Part shown: positions 43,455 to 52,333 of the stretch, in pieces
Layout: every line of letters begins with the position of its first letter
How positions within the stretch are numbered: the stretch's first letter is position 1
NCBI RefSeq assembly: GCF_000421745.1
Contig: NZ_ATXP01000006.1
Span: 62,001 to 126,000 of the forward strand
DNA: 64,000 bases
Source of the DNA: Nesterenkonia alba DSM 19423
GTDB taxonomy: Bacteria; Actinomycetota; Actinomycetes; Actinomycetales; Micrococcaceae
Reading direction: 5' to 3'
The notes under the pieces: model-generated
Database searches by the model: none
Told to the model about the DNA's origin: nothing
The model's input: the letters and a program-made list of their open reading frames with translations, nothing else
Made by a program: the position numbers and the translations under genes

Positions 43455-44045
43455 TCAGCGGAAGATCGTCTGCCGGTAGTGCCGCAGCTCGGCGATGGAG
43501 TCCACAATGTCCCCCATGGCCCGGTGGTTACCGGTTTTGGCAGGTTTGGCCTCAAACGCCTCTGGGTACCAGCGGCGAGCCAGCTCCTTAACCGTAGAGA
43601 CATCAACAATCCGGTAATGCAGGTGCTCAGTCAGCGCCGGCATCCCCACGCGCAGAAACGCTTTATCCGCATGGACGGAATTGCCCGCCAGCGGAGCGGT
43701 CCGGGCCTCAGGGACCCAGGCGGTGACATAGTCGAGCACTTTCTTCTCCGCCGACTCCAAGGAGATGCCGTCTTCCAGCTCAGCGAGCAAACCGGAGGCG
43801 GTGTGCATCTGCCGCACGATGGACTCCATTCCCTCCAGTGCGGCCGGATCGGGGCGGATAACGACGTCGACCCCCTCACCGAGCACATTGAGGTCAGCGT
43901 CGGTCACCAGGGCGGCCACTTCGATGAGCACATCGCGTTCGGGGTTTAACCCCGTCATCTCGCAGTCGATCCACACCATCCGGTGGGACCAGTCCCCGCC
44001 TGGTGCGGTCTGTTCGGATTCGTCTCTTTCAGTCACGGCCGACAC
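43455..44045 (-). CDS. orn: Oligoribonuclease
   Basis: 3'-5' exoribonuclease that removes 2-5 base RNAs and pGpG. DEDDh motifs are present: WIDCEMTGL, RQMHTASGL, GNSVHADKAFL and HRAMGDIVDSI. I start at GTG 44045 (196 residues) because GGAG lies eight bases upstream; a GTG at 44036 or the ATG at 43979 are alternatives. The 287 bases between it and tRNA-His hold no gene I can support. Confidence 0.93.
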   Translation of the reverse strand: MSAVTERDESEQTAPGGDWSHRMVWIDCEMTGLNPERDVLIEVAALVTDADLNVLGEGVDVVIRPDPAALEGMESIVRQMHTASGLLAELEDGISLESAEKKVLDYVTAWVPEARTAPLAGNSVHADKAFLRVGMPALTEHLHYRIVDVSTVKELARRWYPEAFEAKPAKTGNHRAMGDIVDSIAELRHYRQTIFR

Positions 44046-44201
44046 TTTACCCACTCCCACTGCACTGAATCGCAGCAGAATGCTGTGAGACAAGACCAGA
44101 AGAAGGACCGGCGCCCACGGGGAGACGCCGACGGCACCGGGGGCGGGCCGCCGGTTCAGCAGACTGCAGTGGATCACCGCGCCGTGCAGAAAGCCCGCCG
44201 G

Positions 44202-44214
44202 TAAGATAGGCACA
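44202..44214 (+). promoter_or_regulatory. -10 element for a leaderless mannosyltransferase gene
   Basis: TAAGAT (44202-44207) ends seven bases before the ATG at 44215. No clear -35. Confidence 0.45.
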
Positions 44215-45816
44215 ATGACAGCCCAGCGCACCCGTGGACCCCTCATCGAGGGGTTCATCGGATCGCTGCTCATCCTTGCCGGGTCCTTTGGGGTGGGGTG
44301 GCTGGTCTCCAACTCTCCGGTGGCGCGCTGGGACTGGGTGATCCGGCTGCGGACCGAACCTGACGGCGTCGTGCTCTCCACGGTGCTGCTGACCCTGGGC
44401 TGCTGGGTGATGTTCCGGGCGTGGCTGCGGTTGGGCCGCCGCCTCGGAGAAGGCACCCACTCAGCGGATCAGGCCCCCGACTGGCCTGAAGGCAGTGTGC
44501 GCACCGTCAACCTCGCGGTGGTGCTGTGGTGTGTGCCGCAGCTAGTGGTTATTCCGATCTTCTCCCGGGATGTCTTCGCTTACCTCAACCAGGGCAGGCT
44601 CGTCCTAGCAGGGGAGGACCCCTATCAGACAGGGGTCTCCAGTCTCGGCAATTGGTTCCAGCTGGGGACTGATCCCATCTGGGCCGAAGACGCCACCCCC
44701 TATGGGCCGTTGTTCCTCTGGGTGGAGGCGGCGGTGACGTGGGTCGCCTCGGAAAGCACCGACCTGGCGATCATCCTCTTCCGCCTGGCCTGCTTCGCCG
44801 GGGTGGTGATGATGATGATTTACGTTCCCCGCCTGGCCGCCCTCCACGGGGTCGACGCCGCCCGGGCCCAGTGGATCACCTGCGCCAACCCACTGCTCAT
44901 CATCAGTTTTGTCTCCAGCGCCCACAATGACGCGATCATGGTGGGGTTTGCCCTGGCCGGAATCTGGGCGGCCGCCCATGGGCGGGGGATTCTGGCCACC
45001 GTGTTGGTGACCGTCTCGATCGGAATCAAGCCGATCACCATGGTGCTGCTGCCATTCATCGGGTTGTTGTGGGCCGGACCCGGTGCCAGCTGGGTGCAGC
45101 GGGTGAAGAAGTGGATCGTGGTCGGGGGACTGGCCCTGGCGATCATGCTTGCCGTGGGGCTTATTCAGGGGTACGGGTTCGGGTGGCTGACCGTACTCAT
45201 CGGCACCGGAACGGGAGCGACGTTCTGGTCCCCGGTGGCCATCGCCGATGGCGCGATCTCCGGGATGCTGGCGAACCTGGGACTGACCCACTATTGGACG
45301 CTGGATACGCTGCGACTCATTGGCCGGATCCTCTCTGTGGTCATCGTGCTGGTCCTCATCTTCACTGGCTCGGACCAGCACATTGTGCGCCGGCTGATGT
45401 GGGCGTTCACCGCGATTGTGGTGCTCTCCCCGGTGATCCAGCCCTGGTACCTGCTCTGGCTGCTGCCGCTGTTCGCTGTCACAGGGATCCGCCCCAACTG
45501 GCAATTCAAGTGGGTTGTGTTCACCGTGGCGTTCTTCCTGGCCTTTGGTGCCTCCGACCAGCTGTCCATCTACCAATTCCTCGAACTGGACCAACAGATG
45601 GTGGCGCTCTCCCTGGGTGTTTCCTACGCCTGCCTGGCACTGATGTTCACTGTGGACCCGGGGACCCGGTGGGTCGCCTGGCAGGGCTGGCAGCTTCCTC
45701 GTCTGCGGCTGCGGTGGCCGCGCCCCGGCCGGACTCCCGAACCGCCATTGACTACCGATGAACTCCACACGGCACCCCCGCGGACAGAAGAAGACGAAGG
45801 GCAGCCGCGTGTCTGA
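44215..45816 (+). CDS. Polyprenol-phosphate-mannose-dependent mannosyltransferase, MptA/MptB family
   Basis: Polytopic membrane GT-C glycosyltransferase, probably adding alpha-1,6-mannose from polyprenyl-phosphomannose to a lipomannan backbone. Family marks are IFSRDVFAYLNQGRL near residue 120, a periplasmic ATPYGPLFLW near 160 and ISFVSSAHNDAIMVG near 238; some 12 helices are visible. It has 533 residues with a polar tail. First of three adjacent sugar transferase genes, the next of which is its paralogue. Confidence 0.85.
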   Translation: MTAQRTRGPLIEGFIGSLLILAGSFGVGWLVSNSPVARWDWVIRLRTEPDGVVLSTVLLTLGCWVMFRAWLRLGRRLGEGTHSADQAPDWPEGSVRTVNLAVVLWCVPQLVVIPIFSRDVFAYLNQGRLVLAGEDPYQTGVSSLGNWFQLGTDPIWAEDATPYGPLFLWVEAAVTWVASESTDLAIILFRLACFAGVVMMMIYVPRLAALHGVDAARAQWITCANPLLIISFVSSAHNDAIMVGFALAGIWAAAHGRGILATVLVTVSIGIKPITMVLLPFIGLLWAGPGASWVQRVKKWIVVGGLALAIMLAVGLIQGYGFGWLTVLIGTGTGATFWSPVAIADGAISGMLANLGLTHYWTLDTLRLIGRILSVVIVLVLIFTGSDQHIVRRLMWAFTAIVVLSPVIQPWYLLWLLPLFAVTGIRPNWQFKWVVFTVAFFLAFGASDQLSIYQFLELDQQMVALSLGVSYACLALMFTVDPGTRWVAWQGWQLPRLRLRWPRPGRTPEPPLTTDELHTAPPRTEEDEGQPRV

Positions 45817-47479
45817 ACGCCATGGTGAACACGGTCTTCAGCGCAATGTGCTGACCCGCTACGCCGAAACCGCACGCCGAGCTCTGGGCCGCTGGCCGGT
45901 CACCGGGTGGCTCATCGGCGGGGCCGAAGGGGAGGTCTCCCACACCCTGCGTCAGGGACTGCTGGCCGCGTTACTCATCATGGTCGGTTCCTGGGGGGTG
46001 GGCTGGCTGGTCACCACCCCAGGTTCAGTGCTGGCCTTCAACGAAGTGCTGTTGCCGCTGCGCACCACCGAGGTTGGGGTCATCACCTCCACGGTGCTGC
46101 TCATCGTGGGGACCCTGCTGCTGTTGCGTTCCTGGTTGCGGCTGGCACAGCGTACAGATCTCACCGGCGACGACGCCGTCGGCCTGATGCGCCGGGCCCT
46201 GTTCACCTGGGGTGCCCCGCTGCTGTTGTGCTTTCCCATCTTCTCCCGGGACGTGTTCTCCTACCTGGCCCAGGGCCGGTTACTGCACACCGGGCTGAAT
46301 CCGTATGAGCACGGGGTCAGTGAAGTGCCCGGCTGGTTCATGGAGGGAGCCGACGCACTGTGGGCGGAGTCCCCTTCACCCTATGGTCCGTTGTTTTTAG
46401 TTATCGCCCAGATGATCTGGTTCAGTACCGGGGGGATCCCGGAACTGGGGGTTGCCGCGTTCCGGTTGCTGGCGGTGGCAGGTGTGTTGCTGATGCTGTG
46501 GAGCATTCCCCGGCTGGCTGAAGCTTTTGGTTCCCGACCCGGCTGGGCGCTGTGGCTGTGCCTGCTCAACCCCCTGAGCCTGATGGTGTTCATCCCCGCC
46601 GCGCATAACGACCCGCTGATGATCGGTCTGATGCTCGCCGGTGCGTGGTACGCGCTGCGGCGGCGTCGGCTTGCCGCGATCCTGCTGGTCACCGCAGCTG
46701 TGGCGGTGAAACCCATCGCCCTGGTGGCGTTGCCATTCGTGGTGCTGCTCAGCCTGCCGCATACCGCCAGCTACGCCCTACGGTTCCGCGAGTGGTTGGT
46801 CGCCGGCTCTATCGCGGCGGCACTGCTCATCGGTGGGGGGCTCTGGCTGGGCGTGGGGCTCGGCTGGTTTACCGCCGCACTGTCGGCCGGCTCCGCGGTA
46901 CTGCAGGGCGCTCCTGTGGGTCTGCTGGGCATGGCTGTAGGTGAGCTGGCCGCGATGCTGGGGCAGGCGGATGCGGAGGCAGTCGCCGTCGTCGTCTACG
47001 ACGCCGCCCGGGTGTTCTCAGCTGTGGTGCTGGCGCTGATGCTACTGCGCCCCCGGCTAGGCAACCCGGTGCTGTGGGCGGCCTACGGGCTGACCGTGGT
47101 GGTGCTGTGTTCCTCGGTGATCCAGCCGTGGTACGTGCTGTGGCTGCTGCCGCTGTATGCGGTAGTCCACATGTACCGGGGCCGGGTGGTGACTTTCGTG
47201 GTGCTGTTACTCACCGTCATGGTGCTGGCTTCGATGGTGGGCCAGCTGTGGGTGGCTCAGTGGATGGACGAGTGGCTCATCCGGGGGATCGCCGCAGCCG
47301 TTGCGATGCTCTACCTGGTGTACATCACTCTGCTGGACCCGGCGACGTCGGCCATGTTCACCGTGCGGGAAAGATCACAGCGCTGGAATGCCGTCGATGG
47401 CTGGCTACGCTTGAGAGAATTATCGACGCCCGACACCTCCTGGGCAGCCTCTGACGTCTACACGAAAGCCGCACGGTGA
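45809..47479 (+). CDS. Second MptA/MptB-type mannosyltransferase
   Basis: Paralogue of the preceding gene with the same landmarks (IFSRDVFSYLAQGRL, SPYGPLFLVIAQ, VFIPAAHNDPLMIG) and about 12 helices. I start at GTG 45809 (556 residues), with GAAGGG seven bases upstream and an 8-base overlap with the previous stop; an ATG at 45758 would add 17 residues but lacks a ribosome site. Two such enzymes in tandem suggest elongation and branching, or alternate backbones, but roles cannot be told apart here. Confidence 0.83.
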   Translation: MSERHGEHGLQRNVLTRYAETARRALGRWPVTGWLIGGAEGEVSHTLRQGLLAALLIMVGSWGVGWLVTTPGSVLAFNEVLLPLRTTEVGVITSTVLLIVGTLLLLRSWLRLAQRTDLTGDDAVGLMRRALFTWGAPLLLCFPIFSRDVFSYLAQGRLLHTGLNPYEHGVSEVPGWFMEGADALWAESPSPYGPLFLVIAQMIWFSTGGIPELGVAAFRLLAVAGVLLMLWSIPRLAEAFGSRPGWALWLCLLNPLSLMVFIPAAHNDPLMIGLMLAGAWYALRRRRLAAILLVTAAVAVKPIALVALPFVVLLSLPHTASYALRFREWLVAGSIAAALLIGGGLWLGVGLGWFTAALSAGSAVLQGAPVGLLGMAVGELAAMLGQADAEAVAVVVYDAARVFSAVVLALMLLRPRLGNPVLWAAYGLTVVVLCSSVIQPWYVLWLLPLYAVVHMYRGRVVTFVVLLLTVMVLASMVGQLWVAQWMDEWLIRGIAAAVAMLYLVYITLLDPATSAMFTVRERSQRWNAVDGWLRLRELSTPDTSWAASDVYTKAAR

Positions 47480-48792
47480 ACCTGAAGTCCAAACTGCTGT
47501 GGGTTCTGCTAGCGGCAACAACCTTCGCCGCAGTGCTGTCGGTGGCCGCGATGCAGTGGTGCCGGGTCAACGGCTGGTCGGACCCTGACCAGCACCTGCG
47601 CATGTGCTACTCCGATGTCGCCCTGCTCTACACCGAGCGGGGCTTAAGTGAGGGACTCTTCCCCTTCATCGACAACGTCCCCGCCGATCAGGTCATGGAG
47701 TACCCGGTGCTCATCGGCGTGGTCACTGGGGTGCTGGCCCTGCTGGTGCCGACAGGACTCGACGACGACGCCGCACGGCTGGTCTTCTACGATCTCAACC
47801 ACCTCGCGGCGATCCTTTGCTGGGTGGCGGTGGTGCTCATGACCGCGGCCTCCACAGCACGCAGCCGCGCTCGCGACGCCATCCTGGTGGCCCTGGCCCC
47901 CGGGATCATCCTCACCGTGTCCATCAACTGGGACATGTGGGCGGTCTTCTTGGGGTCCTTTGCTGTGCTGTTGTGGGGTCGGTCCCGTCCGGGATGGGCC
48001 GGTGTGCTCATCGGCCTGGGCACTGCCATGAAGCTCTACCCGTTGTTCTTCCTGGGGGCGATCCTGGTGCTGTGCCTGCGGACCGGGCGGTTGCGTAGCT
48101 TCACCGGGGTGCTGGTGTCCGCCGTGGGGACGTGGCTGGTGGTGAACCTTCCGTTCATGCTCACCCAGTTCGACCAGTGGGCCACGTTCTACCGGTTCTC
48201 CTCCGAACGTGAGGTGAGTTTTTCCTCCATGTGGTTGGCCTTCACATGGCTGCCCCTGGACGGGCAGGGGTTCTCCCTACTGTCGAATGGACTGTTCCTG
48301 CTGTGCTGTCTGGCGATCGCGTGGCTGGGTCTGGCCGCCCCGCAACGGCCACGTCTGGCCCAATTGTGTTTCCTCATCGTGGCCGGTTTCCTGCTGCTGG
48401 GAAAGGTGTATTCACCCCAGTTCGTCCTGTGGCTGATCCCTCTGGTGGTCTTGGCCAATCCGAGGTTGCGGTCGTTCGTCATCTGGCAGGCTGCAGAGGT
48501 TTTCCACTGGGCCGCAGTGTGGCTGATGAGCGCGAAGATCACCTCCGGTGGGCAGATTGGCGCTGGGCACCATCTCATCGAAATCGCCTATGGTGCCGGC
48601 ATCGTGGCACATATGGCGGCGGTGATCTGGCTGATGGTCCAGGTGGTCGGCGATATCCTGCATCCGGAACGGGACCCGGTACGCGCCGCTGAGGCCGGTG
48701 GCGACCCGCTGGCGGGTGTCACCGCTACAGCACCCGATGTGGTGACCTTGCCCGGGGCTGGGCAGCCGAGACGATTCAGTGTGAGGTGGTGA
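47476..48792 (+). CDS. GT87-type (DUF2029) glycosyltransferase
   Basis: Membrane GT-C transferase resembling the DUF2029/GT87 family that includes mycobacterial PimE. Visible: an N-terminal signal-anchor, a periplasmic loop with MCYSDVALLYTERGL carrying an aspartate, FPFIDNVPADQVMEYPVL, and LGTAMKLYPLFFLGAILVL. It has 438 residues, about 10 helices and a GTG start with a four-base overlap to the previous gene. It completes the likely lipoglycan cluster. Confidence 0.8.
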   Translation: MNLKSKLLWVLLAATTFAAVLSVAAMQWCRVNGWSDPDQHLRMCYSDVALLYTERGLSEGLFPFIDNVPADQVMEYPVLIGVVTGVLALLVPTGLDDDAARLVFYDLNHLAAILCWVAVVLMTAASTARSRARDAILVALAPGIILTVSINWDMWAVFLGSFAVLLWGRSRPGWAGVLIGLGTAMKLYPLFFLGAILVLCLRTGRLRSFTGVLVSAVGTWLVVNLPFMLTQFDQWATFYRFSSEREVSFSSMWLAFTWLPLDGQGFSLLSNGLFLLCCLAIAWLGLAAPQRPRLAQLCFLIVAGFLLLGKVYSPQFVLWLIPLVVLANPRLRSFVIWQAAEVFHWAAVWLMSAKITSGGQIGAGHHLIEIAYGAGIVAHMAAVIWLMVQVVGDILHPERDPVRAAEAGGDPLAGVTATAPDVVTLPGAGQPRRFSVRW

Positions 48793-48795
48793 GCC

Positions 48796-49773
48796 GTGGC
48801 TGAGATGCTCACGGTCATCGCACCGATGTTCCTGCTCATCGTGGTGGGTTTCGGTGCCGGGTTCGTGGGTCGGTTCCGGCAGGCCGCCGGGCACCTCAAC
48901 GCCTTTGTGTTTTACTTCGCGTTGCCCAGCTTCATCTACACCACCATGGTCAGCGCCCCGCCACTGGGCAGTTTCCCGGCGGTGGGACTGCTCATCCCGC
49001 TGACGCTCACACCCCTGCTGGCAGTGGGGCTCTACCTGCTCTGCCGCGCGGTGGGACGCTGGCGGGACCACGCGGGTCCGGCTTCCTTGGCGGGGACTTT
49101 CGGCAATGTGGGGTACTTCGGCATCCCGATCTCAGTAGGTGTGCTCGGCCCCGAGGCGGGGTTGGTCGCCGGGCTGGTACACACCGCCCACAATGTCTTC
49201 TTCATGAACGCCTACCCCATGGTGCGTACCGCGGTACACGCCTCACGGGCCTCATCCGGGCGACCACAGAACCTCCGGCAACTCTGGCGCGAGCGGTTGT
49301 GGCCGATCCTGCGCCGGGCGGTGTTGCTCAACCCGGTACTCGGATTCATCCTCCTGGCTCTGTTAACGGTGTTCACCCCTGTTCAGATGCCGGCGCTGTT
49401 CAACGAGCCGGTGGAGATGATCGGGCAGACCGCGGTGCCGCTGGCACTGTTCTGCGTGGGTCTGGCACTACATCCGGCACTGGCCGGAGTGCGCAGCGGC
49501 GGGGCGCCGGCAGCCCCCGTCATCTTCGGTGCCACGGCCAAGCTGCTCATCTTGCCCGTCATCACCTGGGCGGCGGTGTTGCCGTTCTACGACCAGCTGG
49601 GACCGGTTTGGGCCGGGGTGCTCATTATTATGGCGGCCACCCCCAGTTCCACCACTGTGTTCCTCTTCGCCGAAGAGTACGACGGCGACGGCCGCCTCGC
49701 CGCAGCCATTTTGGTCCTCTCCACGGCCCTGAGCCTGGTCACCCTCCCGGTAGTGGCCGAGTTCATCCTGTGA
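48796..49773 (+). CDS. AEC family membrane transporter
   Basis: Auxin-efflux-carrier-type permease of 325 residues with about ten helices in two halves. AGHLNAFVFYFALPSFIYTTM in the first half and MAATPSSTTVFLFAEEYDGDGRLAA in the second are typical. In bacteria such carriers move organic acids or other small molecules; the substrate here is unknown. It starts with GTG three bases after the GT87 gene, so it is co-transcribed, though no functional link is evident. Confidence 0.83.
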   Translation: MAEMLTVIAPMFLLIVVGFGAGFVGRFRQAAGHLNAFVFYFALPSFIYTTMVSAPPLGSFPAVGLLIPLTLTPLLAVGLYLLCRAVGRWRDHAGPASLAGTFGNVGYFGIPISVGVLGPEAGLVAGLVHTAHNVFFMNAYPMVRTAVHASRASSGRPQNLRQLWRERLWPILRRAVLLNPVLGFILLALLTVFTPVQMPALFNEPVEMIGQTAVPLALFCVGLALHPALAGVRSGGAPAAPVIFGATAKLLILPVITWAAVLPFYDQLGPVWAGVLIIMAATPSSTTVFLFAEEYDGDGRLAAAILVLSTALSLVTLPVVAEFIL

Positions 49774-49853
49774 CCGGCCCCGGAGCGCTACGAGGTGGAG
49801 GCTCCTCAGTGGTGTTCACCCGGAGTTCACCTCACCCCAGTTGACTAGTACTG

Positions 49854-51080
49854 ATGAGTGACACCGAACAAAACCGTCCGGTCAGGGAAGCCGGAGGCAG
49901 CGTGTGGGAGGTCTTCTGGGTCTTCCTCCGCCTGGGGCTGACCAGCTTCGGTGGTCCGGTGGCGCATCTGGCGTACTTCCGGGAGGCCTTCGTCGAGCGA
50001 CGCAAGTGGCTGAGTGAACGCGCCTACGCCGACCTGATGGCGCTGTGCCAGTTCCTCCCCGGGCCGGCCTCCTCCCAGGTGGGTATGGCCCTGGGACTGC
50101 ACCGCGCCGGTCCCGGCGGGCTCTTCGCAGCCTGGTTCGCCTTCACCCTGCCCTCAGCAGTGCTCATGATCGCTTTCGCCTACGGGGTGGCTGCCGCCGG
50201 AGACCTCTCCGATGCCGGGTGGATCAACGGGCTGAAAGCCGCCGCAGTCGCCGTGGTCGCCCATGCAGTGCTCGGAATGGCCAAGTCCATGACCCCGGAC
50301 GCCCCGCGGGCCACGATCGCCGCGTTAGCGGCGATCATCGTGCTGCTTGCCCCTCACCCCGCTGTACTGGTCGGGGCCATCGCGCTCTCCGGGGTCATCG
50401 GGCTGATCTGGCTGCGGCCGCAACAGCAGACCAGTACCGAGGCCGACACTCTCCACGTGCGGATTCCCCGCCCGGTGGCAGTGGCATGTTTGGTGCTCTT
50501 CGGTGCCCTGCTGGCAGGACTACCGGGGCTGGTGGCCCTCACCCAACACAGTGGGCTGACCCTGGCCGATACGTTCTATCGGGCCGGGTCCCTGGTTTTC
50601 GGCGGCGGACACGTCGTCTTGCCGCTGCTGCAGGCCGAAACGGTGCACCCCGGGCTGGTGGACGCCGATAGCTTCCTCGCCGGGTACGGGGCCGCGCAGG
50701 CGCTGCCGGGGCCGCTGTTTACCTTTGCTGCGTTCCTCGGGGCCTCAGCGGAGACCGACACCACTGGGGTGCTCGGTGCGGTGATCGCCGTGGTGGCGAT
50801 CTTCCTGCCCGGAGGGCTGCTACTGGTGGGCTGCCTCAGCTTCTGGGAGCAACTGCGGTCCAATCGGGTTGCCCGCCGGGCCATGGACGGGTTCAACGCC
50901 GGAGTGGTCGGGATTCTCGCCGCCGCGCTCTACACCCCGGTCTTTACCGAAGGGGTGCTTCAGGTCGGTATTGAGGCGCTGGTGGTTGCCATCGCTGCGT
51001 TCATTGCGCTGTCCAGCTGGAAGATCCCCGCCTGGGCGGTGGTCATCGCCGCAGGCCTCCTTGGCTGGATCGTTCTCTGA
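49854..51080 (+). CDS. chrA: Chromate transporter ChrA family
   Basis: Long-chain CHR protein with two homologous domains: LRLGLTSFGGPVAHLAYFREAFVERRKWLSE at the N-terminus with CQFLPGPASSQVG, and the second half FYRAGSLVFGGGHVVLPLL with YGAAQALPGPLFTFAAFLGA. These proteins export chromate, and possibly sulfate, across the membrane. It has 408 residues. The ATG at 49854 has no obvious ribosome site. It stands alone; no chrB regulator is present. Confidence 0.9.
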   Translation: MSDTEQNRPVREAGGSVWEVFWVFLRLGLTSFGGPVAHLAYFREAFVERRKWLSERAYADLMALCQFLPGPASSQVGMALGLHRAGPGGLFAAWFAFTLPSAVLMIAFAYGVAAAGDLSDAGWINGLKAAAVAVVAHAVLGMAKSMTPDAPRATIAALAAIIVLLAPHPAVLVGAIALSGVIGLIWLRPQQQTSTEADTLHVRIPRPVAVACLVLFGALLAGLPGLVALTQHSGLTLADTFYRAGSLVFGGGHVVLPLLQAETVHPGLVDADSFLAGYGAAQALPGPLFTFAAFLGASAETDTTGVLGAVIAVVAIFLPGGLLLVGCLSFWEQLRSNRVARRAMDGFNAGVVGILAAALYTPVFTEGVLQVGIEALVVAIAAFIALSSWKIPAWAVVIAAGLLGWIVL

Positions 51081-51082
51081 GC

Positions 51083-51098
51083 TGACAGTTACCTGTCA
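51083..51098 (+). terminator. Weak hairpin after chrA
   Basis: TGACAG (51083-51088) and CTGTCA (51093-51098) form a 6-bp stem with a four-base loop just after the stop. Confidence 0.3.
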
Positions 51099-51124
51099 TC
51101 CAGCCACAGCAAAGGTGTACTGAC

Positions 51125-51137
51125 TAGCTTCCTCGCA
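51125..51137 (+). promoter_or_regulatory. -10 element for a leaderless membrane protein gene
   Basis: TAGCTT (51125-51130) ends seven bases before the GTG at 51138. Confidence 0.4.
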
Positions 51138-52220
51138 GTGACTACGCGCCCCCGGAGCACCTCCCGTTTGGCGGCTCTCGACGTCGCCCGTGCCGGTGCT
51201 GTCTTCGGGATGGTGATCGTCAATGTGGGCCCTGTCCTGGCCGAAGGGCCCGCTTCCTGGCCGATGCAGCTGCTCTACGGACGAGCCTCTGTGCTGTTTA
51301 TCCTTTTAGCCGGACTCGGCGTGGTGCTGCTGGCCGGCACCCGCTCTGCTGGGCGCAGCGTCACCGGGACTCTGCTGTGGCGGGCGGCGGTGCTGTTCCT
51401 GCTGGGGCTGGCCCTGCAGCCGTTGCCCCATGAGGTCAATGTCATCCTCACCGTGTACTCCGTCCTGTTCCTGGTGGCCATCCCGGGGTTGCGTGTGCCT
51501 TCCTGGGCGGTGCTGACCACCGCGGGGGTGCTCACCGTCGTCGGCCCGCTGGTGTGGATCGCAGTGAACCGAGGGGTCGAGGAGAAGGACGACGCCGCCC
51601 GCTTCGGAGACTCCCCGGGACAGATTCTTGCCTCGGTCACTCTGACCGGCCCCTACCCGGTGATCGTCTGGGCGGTGCCGTTCCTGGTGGGGATGTGGGT
51701 TGGGCAGCGTGACCTGCGCAGCCGCAGCACCCAGTGGGCTCTGGTGATCTACGGGGCGATCGCGGGACTGGCTGGATACGCCGTGGCGGAGGGACTGCAG
51801 TTCATCTATGGTGCTCCCGAGCCGGAAAGTGTGGACTATGACCGCCTGCTCACCGCCGGTGGGCACTCCCACATGCCGCTGTGGTTGGTCAGCGCCACCG
51901 GAACCGCGGTACTGGCTGTGGGTCTGCTGCTTCTGGTGGTGCCGCACCTGGGCCGTGTCACCGCACCCTTTGAGGCCGTAGGGCGTATGCCGTTGACCGC
52001 CTATACCGCACACCTACTCCTCATTGCGTTCCTGGTGCGCCCCGGACCGGATGAGGCTGGCACCGGCCTGCTGGCCAGCGTGGGCATCATCGTCGTTCTG
52101 GTGGTGCTGAGCCTGGTGTGGTCGATGATCCGGCGCACCGGGCCCCTGGAGTACCTCATGCGCCCACCCCCACTGCCTCGGCTTCGGCGGCCACCGTCGT
52201 TTTCAGCGGATCCACCGTGA
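51138..52220 (+). CDS. DUF418/DUF1624-like membrane protein
   Basis: Polytopic protein of 360 residues with about nine helices. The start RLAALDVARAGAVFGMVIVNVGP resembles the opening of the DUF1624/heparan-alpha-glucosaminide acetyltransferase-like and DUF418 families (LDxxRgxAllGmvivN), and EAVGRMPLTAYTAHLLL near residue 278 matches the DUF418 end. Such proteins are thought to move acyl groups or modify envelope polymers; no substrate can be assigned. Confidence 0.7.
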   Translation: MTTRPRSTSRLAALDVARAGAVFGMVIVNVGPVLAEGPASWPMQLLYGRASVLFILLAGLGVVLLAGTRSAGRSVTGTLLWRAAVLFLLGLALQPLPHEVNVILTVYSVLFLVAIPGLRVPSWAVLTTAGVLTVVGPLVWIAVNRGVEEKDDAARFGDSPGQILASVTLTGPYPVIVWAVPFLVGMWVGQRDLRSRSTQWALVIYGAIAGLAGYAVAEGLQFIYGAPEPESVDYDRLLTAGGHSHMPLWLVSATGTAVLAVGLLLLVVPHLGRVTAPFEAVGRMPLTAYTAHLLLIAFLVRPGPDEAGTGLLASVGIIVVLVVLSLVWSMIRRTGPLEYLMRPPPLPRLRRPPSFSADPP

Positions 52221-52333
52221 ACCGGGTAGATCGGTGTGAAGAGCCGCCTGAAGTTGGTGATCTTCCTGCCCGTCTGTGATCCGACTGTCCGTTTCCATTG
52301 AAGACCACTGATGTTCCATGGGGTGATGACGTG

